Part shown: positions 33,643-45,724 of the stretch, piece by piece
How positions within the stretch are numbered: the first letter of the stretch is position 1
Layout of the letters: every line of letters starts with the position of its first letter
From: Cryobacterium melibiosiphilum
Lineage (GTDB): Bacteria > Actinomycetota > Actinomycetes > Actinomycetales > Microbacteriaceae
Assembly (NCBI RefSeq): GCF_003602235.1
Contig: NZ_QZVS01000076.1
Span: 1-64,000, forward strand
Length of the DNA stretch: 64,000 nt
Reading direction: 5' to 3'
Notes under the pieces: model-generated
Database searches by the model: none
What the model was told of the DNA's origin: nothing
Seen by the model: the letters and a program-made list of their open reading frames with translations, nothing else
Made by a program: the position numbers and the translations under genes

Positions 33643-34233
33643 GTGCCTGAAACAGAGGAATCGCTCCCCCCGGAATTCGCGGCCGCGCTTCGAGCGCTCC
33701 GCAGCGCACTGCGTCGCCCGGAACTGGTCGTCACCGAAATCCCGGCCCCCAGCCGACTCGCACCCTACGCCGTCGCCTTCTCGGCGGACATCACACCGGT
33801 GCGCCACGGCAGTGATTCCGACCTCGGAACGGGCCGCTTCGTGCTGCTGTATGACCCCGAGGAACCGGATGCCTGGGGCGGGGCCTTTCGGGTCGTCTGC
33901 TTTGCGCAAGCGCCGCTGGAGACCGAAATCGGTCTGGATCCGTTCCTGGCCGAGGTCACCTGGACCTGGCTGGTCGACGCCCTCGACGCCCGCGGAGCCC
34001 GGTATATTGCGGCATCCGGTACCGCGACTAAGATTTTATCGTCGGGCTTTGGTGAATTGGCTCGGCAGGGCGATGGAGCCCAGATCGAGTTGCGTGCCTC
34101 CTGGACGCCGCTCGACCACAACCTCACCGCTCATGTCGAAGGCTGGGGCGAGCTGCTCTGCATGCTCGCTGGGCTACCCCCCGCGGGGGAAGGAATCAGT
34201 ATGTTGTCAGCACGCCGAGCAGCACGTGGATAG
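33643..34233 (+). CDS. DUF3000 protein
   Basis: 196 residues from GTG 33643. The sequence (ALRRPELVVTEIPAPSRLAPYAVAFSADI, WTWLVDALDARGARY, ILSSGFGEL) matches the actinobacterial DUF3000 family, commonly encoded next to RNase D. TAGTCT lies exactly six bases before the GTG, so the transcript may be leaderless. The stop overlaps the RNase D start by eight bases. No enzymatic motif is evident and the function is unknown; the fixed linkage suggests a role around RNA processing. Confidence 0.85.
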   Translation: MPETEESLPPEFAAALRALRSALRRPELVVTEIPAPSRLAPYAVAFSADITPVRHGSDSDLGTGRFVLLYDPEEPDAWGGAFRVVCFAQAPLETEIGLDPFLAEVTWTWLVDALDARGARYIAASGTATKILSSGFGELARQGDGAQIELRASWTPLDHNLTAHVEGWGELLCMLAGLPPAGEGISMLSARRAARG

Positions 34234-35530
34234 TCGGGACGCCCAGATCGAGGACCCGCGCGGCACCACAGCCACACCCCCCGTTCCATCGAACCCCCAG
34301 CCCCGTACCATCACCGAGGGCCACACGATCGACCTCGGTAAGCACCGGGTCATCGATACCCGGGAAGGGTACCTCGCAGCGACGACACTGCTCGCTGCGG
34401 GCACCGGTCCGATCGGGATCGACGCGGAACGAGCATCCGGTTTCACGTATTCACAACGGGCCTACCTGATCCAGATCTATCGCCGCGACGCCGGCACCTT
34501 TCTGTTCGATCCGCCGCCGATCGGCGATTTCTCCGAACTCAACGATGCCCTCGCCGGCGAGGTCTGGATTCTGCACGCGGCGAGCCAGGACTTGGCCTGC
34601 CTGCGCGAGGTCGGCATCGACCCGCAGCGCATCTTCGACACCGAGCTCGGTGCCCGGCTGCTCGGGCTGCCCCGGGTGGGCCTCGGCACCGTCGTCGAAG
34701 AGCTGCTGAGCATCCACTTGAAGAAGGAGCACTCGGCAGCGAACTGGTCGACCCGGCCGCTGCCGGAACCGTGGCTCGTCTACGCGGCCCTCGACGTGGA
34801 ACTCTTGCCCGACCTGTACGACCGCATGGTGGAAATGTTCGTCGAAGCCCGCAAGACCGGGATCGCCGAGCAGGAGTTCCAGGCGGTGCTGGCCAAGGAA
34901 GCCAAGCCGGCCCGGGCCGAACCGTGGCGCCGACTGAGCGGCGTGCACGGGCTGCGCGGCGTGCGCAACCTTGCCGTGGCCCGGGAACTCTGGATCGCCC
35001 GCGACGACCACGCCCGCGACGTCGACGTATCCCCCGGTCGTCTCATTCCCGACGCCGCGATCATCGCAGCCGCCAAGCTCAACCCCGCCACCCGGCAGGC
35101 GCTCTCGAACCTGCGCGAATTCACCGGGCGCGCCAGCCGCAGCCAGCTCGACCGCTGGTGGGCGGCCATCCAGGCCGCCCAGGCCACGACCGAGTTGCCG
35201 CAGCTCAAGCCCGCCGGTGACACGCTGCCGCCGCCGCGCGCCTGGAGCGAACGCAACCCCGAAGCGGACGTGCGCTACCGTTTCGCCCGCCTGGCCCTCG
35301 CGGAGGTCGGTGAAGCCCTGTCGATTCCCCTCGAGAACCTGCTCACGCCCGACTATCTGCGTCGCGTCGCGTGGACTCCCCCGGAGCCGACTGATGCGGC
35401 ATCCATCGCCGTGGCCCTCGCCGAGCTCGGCGCCCGCCCCTGGCAAATTGATGCGACTGCACAAGTAATTGCCGAAGCTTTTGTAGAAGATCACCAAATC
35501 GACGAGCCGGAGCCCGAAGCGGAGTCGTAG
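34226..35530 (+). CDS. rnd: Ribonuclease D-like 3'-5' exonuclease
   Basis: 434 residues from GTG 34226. The DEDDy catalytic set is visible: Asp66 and Glu68 (GIDAERASGF), Asp122 (AASQDLACL), Tyr186 and Asp190 (YAALDVELL). An HRDC domain follows (about 215-300, WRRLSGVHGLR...SPGRLIPDAAI). It trims 3' ends of tRNAs and other stable RNAs. It is translationally coupled to DUF3000. The length is slightly greater than E. coli RNase D, as usual in actinobacteria. Confidence 0.92.
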   Translation: MDSRDAQIEDPRGTTATPPVPSNPQPRTITEGHTIDLGKHRVIDTREGYLAATTLLAAGTGPIGIDAERASGFTYSQRAYLIQIYRRDAGTFLFDPPPIGDFSELNDALAGEVWILHAASQDLACLREVGIDPQRIFDTELGARLLGLPRVGLGTVVEELLSIHLKKEHSAANWSTRPLPEPWLVYAALDVELLPDLYDRMVEMFVEARKTGIAEQEFQAVLAKEAKPARAEPWRRLSGVHGLRGVRNLAVARELWIARDDHARDVDVSPGRLIPDAAIIAAAKLNPATRQALSNLREFTGRASRSQLDRWWAAIQAAQATTELPQLKPAGDTLPPPRAWSERNPEADVRYRFARLALAEVGEALSIPLENLLTPDYLRRVAWTPPEPTDAASIAVALAELGARPWQIDATAQVIAEAFVEDHQIDEPEPEAES

Positions 35531-35569
35531 GAAGCGGCAAACGATTCTCGTTCACAAATGTTGCGCCCC

Positions 35570-35575
35570 TAGGAT
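35570..35575 (+). promoter_or_regulatory. Possible -10 box of the fadAB operon
   Basis: TAGGAT lies 35 bases before the fadA start in the 79-base gap after rnd. No clear -35 at standard distance was found. Confidence 0.3.
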
Positions 35576-35609
35576 CGGCCCTGACCCGAACTGATTTGAT
35601 GGAGGCATT

Positions 35610-36815
35610 GTGGCCGAAAGAGCAGAAGTCGTATTTGTAGACGGGGTTCGCACCCCGTTCGGACGCGCTGGCGAAAAGGGAATGTACTGGGGAACCCGCG
35701 CCGACGACCTCGTGGTGAAGGCCATGATCGGGTTGCTGGAACGCAACCCGACCCTGCCCGGTGACCGCGTGGACGATGTCGCGATCGCCGCGACCACCCA
35801 GACCGGCGACCAGGGGCTGACCCTCGGCCGCACGGCAGCGCTGCTGGCGGGCCTGCCGAAGTCGGTTCCCGGCTTCGCCATCGACCGGATGTGCGCCGGC
35901 GCCATGACCGCGGTGACCATGATGGGCTCCGCGATCGGTTTCGGCGCCTACGACGTCGCCATCGCCGGCGGCGTCGAGCACATGGGACGCCACCCGATGG
36001 GTTTCGGCGCCGACCCGAACCCGCGGTTCCTCTCCGAACGCCTCGTGAGCGAAGACGCCCTCGTGATGGGCGCGACCGCCGAGCGCATTCACGACCGGTT
36101 CCCGTCGTACACGAAGGAACGTTCCGACCGCTTTGCCCTGCGCAGCCAGCAGAAGGTCGCCGCCGCCTACGAGGCCGGTCAGATCCAGCCCGACCTGATT
36201 CCCGTCGCCACCCGCAGCGCCGCGGGCTGGGGGCTCGCGACCCGCGATGAGGCACCTCGCCCCGAGACCACCATGGAGGGCCTCGCGGCCCTGCGCACCC
36301 CGTTCCGCCCGTACGGGCGGATCACCGCCGGCAACGCGTCCGGCCTGAACGACGGCGCATCCGCCTGCCTGCTCGCGAGTGGCGACGCCGCGAAGGAACT
36401 CGGGCTGAGCGTCAAGATGAAGATGGTCAGCTTCGCCTTCGCCGGCGTCGAACCGGAGGTCATGGGCCTCGGCCCGGTGCCCTCGACGGAAAAAGCACTG
36501 CGCAAGGCCGGCCTCAGCATCACCGACATCGGCCTGTTCGAACTCAACGAGGCCTTCGCCGTGCAGGTCATCTCCTTTCTTGACCACTTCGGCATCGACG
36601 ACGAGGACTCCCGCGTCAACGAGTACGGCGGAGCGATCGCCATCGGGCATCCGCTCGCCTCATCGGGCGTGCGCCTGATGACGCAGCTCGCCCACCAGTT
36701 CGCCGCGCACCCCGAGGTGCGCTACGGCCTGACCGCCATGTGCATCGGCCTCGGCCAGGGCGGCACCGTCATCTGGGAAAACCCGAACTTCAACAAGAAG
36801 GCTGTGAAGCGATGA
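35610..36815 (+). CDS. fadA: Acetyl-CoA acyltransferase (3-ketoacyl-CoA thiolase)
   Basis: 401 residues from GTG 35610 with GGAG upstream. The acylated cysteine is in FAIDRMCAGAM (about residue 95), the histidine in NEYGGAIAIGHPLASSG (about 351) and the second cysteine in MCIGLGQGG (about 381). ELNEAFAVQ is also present. It performs thiolytic cleavage, the last step of fatty-acid beta-oxidation. The stop overlaps the fadB start (ATGA at 36812-36815). Confidence 0.93.
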   Translation: MAERAEVVFVDGVRTPFGRAGEKGMYWGTRADDLVVKAMIGLLERNPTLPGDRVDDVAIAATTQTGDQGLTLGRTAALLAGLPKSVPGFAIDRMCAGAMTAVTMMGSAIGFGAYDVAIAGGVEHMGRHPMGFGADPNPRFLSERLVSEDALVMGATAERIHDRFPSYTKERSDRFALRSQQKVAAAYEAGQIQPDLIPVATRSAAGWGLATRDEAPRPETTMEGLAALRTPFRPYGRITAGNASGLNDGASACLLASGDAAKELGLSVKMKMVSFAFAGVEPEVMGLGPVPSTEKALRKAGLSITDIGLFELNEAFAVQVISFLDHFGIDDEDSRVNEYGGAIAIGHPLASSGVRLMTQLAHQFAAHPEVRYGLTAMCIGLGQGGTVIWENPNFNKKAVKR

Positions 36816-38995
36816 CCGACACGACCACCACGACCACCGGCCCGACCGACTACGCCTCCCTCGACTTCTCCCCGCTCGTGGAAATGTCCGCCGACGAGGT
36901 CGTCACGCACTCCTTCGTGCGGGACATCCCGATCAGCGGCGGGCGCACCCTCGCCCTCGTCACCCTCGACAACGGGCGCGACCACACCCGGCCCAACACC
37001 CTCGGCCCGGTCACGCTGCTTGAGTTCGCGGGCGCCCTCGACGCCCTGAAGCTGCGCGCAGATCGCGGCGAGATCCACGGTGTCGCGATCACCGGCAAGC
37101 CATTCATCCTCGCGGCCGGCGCCGACCTGAGCAAGGTCGCCGAGATTCCCTCGCGCGAGGTCGGCAAGCTGCTCACCCAACTCGGCCACTTCGCCTTCGC
37201 GAAGGAAGCCACCCTCGGGGTGCCGTCGTTCGTGTTCATCAACGGGCTCGCCCTGGGCGGCGGCCTCGAGATCGCCCTCAACGCCGACTACCGCACGGTA
37301 GACGCCAACGTGCCCGCGATCGCCCTTCCCGAGGTCTTCCTCGGCCTGATCCCCGGCTGGGGCGGCTCCTACCTGCTGCCGAACCTGATCGGGATCGAGA
37401 ACGCCCTCAAGGTTGTCATCGAGAACCCGCTCAAGAACAACCGAACCCTCAAGGCAGCGGATGCCCTCGAGCTCGGCATCGCGGACGTGCTGTTCCCCTC
37501 CGCCCGATTCCTGGAGCAGTCGATCGCCTGGGCCGATGGGGTCATCGCTGGCACCGTGCAGGTGTCCCGACCCAACGTTCCCGGCAAGATCGAGCGCCTG
37601 GTCAAGTGGGACGCCGCAGTCGGCATCGCCCGCAAGATGCTCACGAACCGCATCGGCACCGTCGCCCGCTCGCCCTACGTGGCCCTCGACCTGCTGCAGG
37701 CCGCCAAGAGCGGCACCGCCGCCGAAGGCTTCGCCCGCGAAGACGACGCCCTCGCCGACCTCATCTCGGGTGACCAGTTGCAGGCGAGCATCTACGCCTT
37801 CAACCTCGTGCAGAAGCGGGCCAAACGCCCGGCCGGAACGCCCGACAAGGTGCTCGCCCGCCCGATCGGCAAGGTCGGCGTGATCGGCGCCGGGCTCATG
37901 GCGAGCCAGTTCGCGCTGCTCTTCGTGCGCCGCCTGCGGGTGCCGGTGGTCATCACCGACCTCGACCAGGCCCGGGTCGACAAGGGTGTCGCGTACATCC
38001 ACAATGAGATCGCGACCCTCGAAAGCAAGAAGCGCATTTCAGCGGATGAAGCCAACCGGCTGCGCGCACTCGTCACCGGCACCACCGACAAGGCCGACTT
38101 CGCCGACGCGGACTGGGTCATCGAGGCCGTGTTCGAAGAGCTCGGGGTCAAGCAGGCCGTCTTCGCCGAGATCGAGCAGTACGTCTCGCCCGAAACGATC
38201 CTCGCGACGAACACATCGTCGCTCTCGGTCGAGCAGATCGGGGCCAACCTCACGCATCCCGAGCGACTGGTGGGCTTCCACTTCTTCAACCCGGTCGCCG
38301 TGATGCCGCTGATCGAAGTCGTCAACACGCCGTCAACCAACGAGGTCACTCTGTCGACCGCAATGGTTGTCGCCGGCAAGCTGCGCAAGAACGCGGTCAT
38401 CACCCGGGACACCCCCGGCTTCGTGGTGAACCGTCTACTGGCCAAGCTGCTCGGTGAAGCCATGCACGCTGTAGACACCGGCACCCCGTTCGAGGTCGTC
38501 AACGGCGCGCTGGCACCGTTCGGCCTGCCGATGACCCCGTTCGAGCTGCTCGAGCTGGTCGGTCTCACGGTCGGCGCTCACGTGCTCGACACCCACCACG
38601 GGGCGTTCCCCGACCGGTTCTTCGAGAGCACAAACCTGCACCGCCTCGCCGAGCACGGCGCGATCCTGTCCCGCGACGCCAAGGGCCGGGTCACCGGCTT
38701 CGACAAGAAGGCCGTGGCGATCGTCGCCGGCGGCACCACGCCGATGACCGGGGCCGAAATCCTGGCTCGCATCGAGGACGGCCTCGCCGACGAAATCAAG
38801 CGGATGCTCGACGACGACGTGGTGCACGCCGCCGAAGACATCGACCTGTGCATGATCCTCGGAGCCGGCTGGCCGTTCCAGATGGGTGGCATCACCCCCT
38901 ACCTCGACCGGGTCGGGGCCAGCGAACGCGTGTTCTCGGCAACGTTCCACTCCCCCGCGATCCGCGGGGTGGCATCCGTCGCCCAGCTGACCTAA
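36812..38995 (+). CDS. fadB: Bifunctional enoyl-CoA hydratase/3-hydroxyacyl-CoA dehydrogenase
   Basis: 727 residues. The N-terminal crotonase domain contains GKPFILAAGADLSKV and NGLALGGGLEIALNADYR with the oxyanion glycine. The Rossmann start IGKVGVIGAGLMASQFAL is at about 352, followed by the dehydrogenase motif HFFNPVAVMPLIEV with the catalytic His, then two C-terminal dehydrogenase domains. It forms the trifunctional-type complex with FadA. It ends 28 bases before a 60-base hairpin. Confidence 0.94.
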   Translation: MTDTTTTTTGPTDYASLDFSPLVEMSADEVVTHSFVRDIPISGGRTLALVTLDNGRDHTRPNTLGPVTLLEFAGALDALKLRADRGEIHGVAITGKPFILAAGADLSKVAEIPSREVGKLLTQLGHFAFAKEATLGVPSFVFINGLALGGGLEIALNADYRTVDANVPAIALPEVFLGLIPGWGGSYLLPNLIGIENALKVVIENPLKNNRTLKAADALELGIADVLFPSARFLEQSIAWADGVIAGTVQVSRPNVPGKIERLVKWDAAVGIARKMLTNRIGTVARSPYVALDLLQAAKSGTAAEGFAREDDALADLISGDQLQASIYAFNLVQKRAKRPAGTPDKVLARPIGKVGVIGAGLMASQFALLFVRRLRVPVVITDLDQARVDKGVAYIHNEIATLESKKRISADEANRLRALVTGTTDKADFADADWVIEAVFEELGVKQAVFAEIEQYVSPETILATNTSSLSVEQIGANLTHPERLVGFHFFNPVAVMPLIEVVNTPSTNEVTLSTAMVVAGKLRKNAVITRDTPGFVVNRLLAKLLGEAMHAVDTGTPFEVVNGALAPFGLPMTPFELLELVGLTVGAHVLDTHHGAFPDRFFESTNLHRLAEHGAILSRDAKGRVTGFDKKAVAIVAGGTTPMTGAEILARIEDGLADEIKRMLDDDVVHAAEDIDLCMILGAGWPFQMGGITPYLDRVGASERVFSATFHSPAIRGVASVAQLT

Positions 38996-39023
38996 GAACC
39001 GGCTCCAGCGCCCCGCGGGGTCT

Positions 39024-39083
39024 CGCGAGTGAGCACTTTATGCACTTCCCACGTGCGGGAGGTGCATAAAGTGCTCACTCGCG
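39024..39083. repeat. 60-base near-perfect hairpin between fadB and dxs
   Basis: A 22-pair perfect stem (CGCGAGTGAGCACTTTATGCAC at 39024-39045 has its exact complement at 39062-39083) continues through a G·T pair and four more pairs to a six-base loop, ACGTGC. It sits between converging genes. The A/T-rich part is unlike local composition. It may end both transcripts or be a dispersed palindromic element. Confidence 0.85.
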
Positions 39084-39098
39084 TAACCGGGAGGAGCT

Positions 39099-41051
39099 TT
39101 AGGTGTCGCGGCGGGTGATCGTGATCGAGCCGGTGTCGGCGCGGTTCGCCGGCAACGGCTTGGCGTTGGGGATTTTCGAGCCGAGCACCATGGCGACTAC
39201 GTCGCGGGCGATGGCCTGCGGGGTGAGGCCGACACGTTCGAGGATCTCGGCTCGGGTGCCGTGGTCGAGGAACTGGTCGGGCAGCCCGAGCTCGGTGACG
39301 GCGGTATCGACGCCCGCGTCGCGGAGGTCCTGGCGGATGCGGGTGCCGATTCCGCCGACCCGGATTCCGTCTTCGAGGCTGACCAGGATGCGGTGCTGCG
39401 CGGCGAGCTCGATGACCGACTTCGGTACCGGCACCACCCAGCGCGGGTCGATGACGGTGGCGCCAATGCCCTGCGCAGCGAGCCGCTCGGCGATCTCGAG
39501 GCCCATGCCGGCCATCGGGCCGACCGTGACGATCAACACATCCTGCTCCGAAGACTCGAGCAGCACGTCGACGCCGTCGGGCAGGCGACGCACGGCGTCG
39601 TACTCGGTGCCGGTGCTGCCCTTCGGGAACCGCAGCACGGTCGGCGCGTCATCGACGAGCACGGCCTCCGCGAGTTCCTCCCGCAACCGTGCCGAGTCGC
39701 GCGGCGCGGCGAGGCGGATGTTCGGGACGATCTGCAGCATCGCGAGGTCCCACATGCCGTGGTGGCTGGGGCCGTCGGGCCCGGTGACGCCCGACCGGTC
39801 GAGCACGAACGTGACGCCGGCCCGGTGCAGGGCGACATCCATGAGCACCTGATCGAAGGCCCGGTTGATGAACGTCGCGTAGAGCGCGACAACGGGGTGC
39901 AGGCCGCCGAAGGCGAGCCCGGCGGCGGATGTCACGGCGTGCTGCTCTGCGATGCCCACGTCGTGCACGCGGTCGGGAAAACGCTCGGCCATCTTGTGCA
40001 GCCCCGTGGGGATCAGCATCGCGGCCGTAATCGCGACGATGCGCTCGTTATCGGTTGCCAGCCGCAGCAGTTCGTCGGCGAACACGGAGGTGTAGGAGGG
40101 CTTGCCAGGCAGTTCGATGGACTCCCCGGTCTCGGGGTCGATCTGGCCCACGGCGTGGAACTGGTCTGCGGAGTCCTGTACGGCCGGCTCATAGCCTTTG
40201 CCCTTCTGGGTGATCGCATGCACGATCACGGGCGCGCCGTAGTTCTTAGCCTGGCTGAGGGCCTCCTGCATGGCCTCCACGTCGTGGCCGTCGATCGGGC
40301 CGATGTACTTGATGTCGAGGTTGGAATACAGCGCCTCGTTGTTGGTCACCTTGCTGAGGAAGCCGTGCAGGCCGCCGCGCACGCCGCGGTACATCGCCCG
40401 GCCCGGGCCGCCGAGCTTGTCGAAGACGTCGCGGCTGTGCAGGTAGGCGGTGCGATAGCTGCGGCGGGTGCGCACTGTGTTCAAAAAGCGCGCCATGCCG
40501 CCGATGGTCGGCGCATAGGAACGCCCGTTGTCGTTGACGACGATGATCAGGCGGCGGGTGTTGTCGTCGCTGATGTTGTTGAGGGCCTCCCACGTCATGC
40601 CGCCGGTCAGTGACCCGTCGCCCACGACAGCCACGACGTGGCGGTCGCGCTGACCGGTCATCTCGAAGGCGCGAGAGATGCCGTCGGCCCAGGACAGCGA
40701 GCTCGACGCGTGGGAGCTTTCGACGATGTCGTGCACCGACTCGCGGCGCTGCGGGTAGCCAGCCAGGCCGGTCAACCGGCGCAGCTTGCTGAAGTCCTGA
40801 CGCCCGGTGAGCAGCTTGTGCACGTACGTTTGGTGTCCGGTGTCGAACACGATCGCGTCCGTCGGTGAATCGAAGACGCGGTGGATGGCGATGGTCAGTT
40901 CGACGACGCCCAGGTTGGGGCCGAGATGGCCGCCGGTCTTGGAGACTTCGCGTACGAGAAAGTCGCGGACCTCGCCGGCGAGCTGCACCAGCTGCGCGTG
41001 CGTGAGACCGTCAAGGTCTCGCGGTCCGTGGATCGTCTCCAGAAGGGTCAT
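39099..41051 (-). CDS. dxs: 1-deoxy-D-xylulose-5-phosphate synthase
   Basis: 650 residues from ATG 41051. It has the ThDP motif GDGSLTGG (144-151) through NDN (173-175), the N-terminal SKTGGHLGPNLGVVELT, and the catalytic glutamate region VGIAEQHAVTSAAG. It condenses pyruvate and glyceraldehyde 3-phosphate, the first step of the MEP pathway of isoprenoid synthesis, also feeding thiamine and pyridoxal. It is transcribed behind acnA on the same strand with a 130-base gap. Upstream in-frame sequence has no family character. Confidence 0.95.
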   Translation of the reverse strand: MTLLETIHGPRDLDGLTHAQLVQLAGEVRDFLVREVSKTGGHLGPNLGVVELTIAIHRVFDSPTDAIVFDTGHQTYVHKLLTGRQDFSKLRRLTGLAGYPQRRESVHDIVESSHASSSLSWADGISRAFEMTGQRDRHVVAVVGDGSLTGGMTWEALNNISDDNTRRLIIVVNDNGRSYAPTIGGMARFLNTVRTRRSYRTAYLHSRDVFDKLGGPGRAMYRGVRGGLHGFLSKVTNNEALYSNLDIKYIGPIDGHDVEAMQEALSQAKNYGAPVIVHAITQKGKGYEPAVQDSADQFHAVGQIDPETGESIELPGKPSYTSVFADELLRLATDNERIVAITAAMLIPTGLHKMAERFPDRVHDVGIAEQHAVTSAAGLAFGGLHPVVALYATFINRAFDQVLMDVALHRAGVTFVLDRSGVTGPDGPSHHGMWDLAMLQIVPNIRLAAPRDSARLREELAEAVLVDDAPTVLRFPKGSTGTEYDAVRRLPDGVDVLLESSEQDVLIVTVGPMAGMGLEIAERLAAQGIGATVIDPRWVVPVPKSVIELAAQHRILVSLEDGIRVGGIGTRIRQDLRDAGVDTAVTELGLPDQFLDHGTRAEILERVGLTPQAIARDVVAMVLGSKIPNAKPLPANRADTGSITITRRDT

Positions 41052-41181
41052 CCCAGCCACCTTTGCTTTATGGGTCGTGCGCGAGCGCACAGTCATGCCG
41101 ATTAACCACCGCCGGCGCGCAGACCCGAGTGTTTCGAGTCTACGCGCCAGCGGTTTGGAACCAGGTTTCCTACCCTGTGAA

Positions 41182-44016
<2,835 letters not shown>

Positions 44017-44096
44017 GATGCCCTCTCCTTTGTGGGAGCCGACGGGGTACCGGCGGCAATCCTCAATCCTTGTGGCCGGACACACCTTCGTGCCAG

Positions 44097-44115
44097 CAAG
44101 GTAAGCCTTACCAGC
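44097..44115 (-). promoter_or_regulatory. IdeR/DtxR-like box in the acnA leader
   Basis: The palindrome GGTAAG-C-CTTACC (44100-44112) sits in a 19-base frame that matches 15 positions of the DtxR/IdeR consensus TWAGGTWAGSCTWACCTWA. It lies 81 bases before the acnA start, between the promoter-like dyads and the gene. The match is seen in sequence; iron control of aconitase here is inference. Confidence 0.6.
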
Positions 44116-44156
44116 GGATGCCGGGCCTACCGTTCACGTTCAACTTTTTGTTGCAG

Positions 44157-44187
44157 CAAGATAGAAAACTATCTTGACGTCAAGATA
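44157..44187 (-). promoter_or_regulatory. Triple half-site operator at the acnA promoter
   Basis: TATCTTGACGTCAAGATA (44170-44187) is a perfect 18-base palindrome. It overlaps CAAGATAG-AAAA-CTATCTTG (44157-44176), so three CAAGATA half-sites lie within 31 bases. On the minus strand the central TTGACG could be the -35 element. Dyads of this type are typical for MarR-family repressors. Confidence 0.7.
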
Positions 44188-44231
44188 ACTGTAGCAGCAG
44201 CTGCCAGACCGGTGGGACGAGAACGGCGGGA

Positions 44232-45044
44232 TTAGATCGCGGCATCCGCTTTGCGATACACCGAGCGCACGAGGAGCCAGGAGACGACCAACAGCGGGGC
44301 GTAGAGCGGAATGCCCATGAGCAGCTTGGTCGTAGCGAGCAGTTCGACGTTGTCGGCCAGATAGAGCGGCAGCTGCACGGCGAGCCGACCGAGGAACAGT
44401 CCGGTCCAGCAGAGCGTGAGAATGTTCATAACCCGGCGTTTGGACGCATCCAGCCGCCAGGCGACGCCATCGCCCATGAGGAAGCCGACCGCCACCCCAA
44501 TAAGGGGCCAGCGCACGAGAACCGAGATCAGCAGGGCCGCCCCATAGCCGGCGTTGGTCCAGAGGCCCACCAGGAAGAAGTCGGAGGGCTTGCCGGTGAA
44601 CAGGGCCAGGGCCACGCTGATGGCCGTGCCCACGAGACCGCCGATGGCCGGGGTGGTGGTCTGCCGGGTCACCGCGCGCAGCACGACGAAGATCACCCCG
44701 ATCACGAGGGGCGCGATGAGCGAGGGCAGCAGGGTGCCGATCGGGTCGGTCGCGACATCCGTCGTCGGATCGATCGTCAGCGAATAGGTGACCAGGAAGA
44801 CCAGGCCGGGCAGCACGGCCTCGACCAGTCCCCGGATGCCGCCCATCGTGGCGAGCAGGGCGTGGCCGCTGATGGCCTCCCCCTCGGTCGCCGCAGCGAA
44901 GCCAGCGCGACGGGCCGCACCGGCCATCGACTCGGCAAACGCACCCTGCACAGAAGCCGGCGGCTTCTCGGACGGCTTTTCGGACGGCGACTCGGGGCCG
45001 TCGGACGGGTGCTCGGGCGGGCGTGGATCGGCGTCGGTCGTCAT
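44232..45044 (-). CDS. DUF3159 membrane protein
   Basis: 270 residues. A disordered, proline- and glutamate-rich N terminus (about 1-45) is followed by six or more hydrophobic helices. LFTGKPSDFFLVGLWTNAGYGAALLISVLVRWPLIGV is the core of the actinobacterial DUF3159 family. The function is unknown. It lies 20 bases behind the DUF3710 gene in a dut-DUF3710-DUF3159 operon, an arrangement widely conserved in actinobacteria, and is read toward acnA. Confidence 0.85.
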   Translation of the reverse strand: MTTDADPRPPEHPSDGPESPSEKPSEKPPASVQGAFAESMAGAARRAGFAAATEGEAISGHALLATMGGIRGLVEAVLPGLVFLVTYSLTIDPTTDVATDPIGTLLPSLIAPLVIGVIFVVLRAVTRQTTTPAIGGLVGTAISVALALFTGKPSDFFLVGLWTNAGYGAALLISVLVRWPLIGVAVGFLMGDGVAWRLDASKRRVMNILTLCWTGLFLGRLAVQLPLYLADNVELLATTKLLMGIPLYAPLLVVSWLLVRSVYRKADAAI

Positions 45045-45064
45045 GCGGCGGGTCTCCGGCGTTT

Positions 45065-45724
45065 CTAGACCGCTGTCGGCGCGGCGTCGTCAGCGGTCTT
45101 GGCCGACGTCGGCATGCGCAGGGGAATGAGGTCGCGCGGCGGCATCGGAGTGGCGCCGCGCACGACGACGATGCTGCGGAAGAGGTCTTCGACCTGGGCC
45201 GCAGCCTCGGGATTCACGGCGCCCTCACCGGCGATGACACCGCGCAGGAACCAGCGCGGACCGTCCACACCGACGAAACGGGCCAGGCGCGTGACGCCGC
45301 CGGCACCCTGGCCGGCCGCGACGGGGATCTCGGCGAGGAGTTCGGGACCGAACGGGCCCTCGCGCAGGGTTGTCGTTCCGCCCTGCTTGCCGATCTGGTC
45401 ACGAATCTGATCGCGAATCTCGTTCCACAGTCCGGTCGAACGGGGAGCAGCGAAGGGCTGCACCTGCAGCGTCGATCCGGCGTAGTCGAGGCCGATGGCG
45501 ACAACCCGCTTGCTGCCCTCCTCGATTTCGAGGCGCAGGTGCAGGCCATCGCGCGGAAGGATCTTGATTCCCCCGAGATCGACATAGGGGCGCACCGGGT
45601 TCGCCTCGAGCTCGTCGAGCGGACCCTCGGTGGCGCGGTCTTCGGGGGCCGACTTTTCGTTGGGCGCCTCGACGGACTCCTCGAGGGGAGCGTCGATCTC
45701 GGTGGGGGTCTCGGCGTCACTCAC
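45065..45724 (-). CDS. DUF3710 protein
   Basis: 219 residues. An acidic N terminus precedes RPYVDLGGIKILPRDGLHLRLEIEE and LQVQPFAAPRSTGLWNEIRDQI, the conserved blocks of DUF3710. GVDGPRWFLRGVIAG and a C-terminal arginine-rich strand follow. It is a soluble protein with no catalytic motif that I can identify. The start overlaps the dut stop by four bases, so it is translated together with dUTPase. Confidence 0.88.
   Translation of the reverse strand: MSDAETPTEIDAPLEESVEAPNEKSAPEDRATEGPLDELEANPVRPYVDLGGIKILPRDGLHLRLEIEEGSKRVVAIGLDYAGSTLQVQPFAAPRSTGLWNEIRDQIRDQIGKQGGTTTLREGPFGPELLAEIPVAAGQGAGGVTRLARFVGVDGPRWFLRGVIAGEGAVNPEAAAQVEDLFRSIVVVRGATPMPPRDLIPLRMPTSAKTADDAAPTAV

Noticed and set aside
35531..35609. 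Riboswitch upstream of fadA
   Set aside because: The gap is only 79 bases and shows no stable stems beyond chance.
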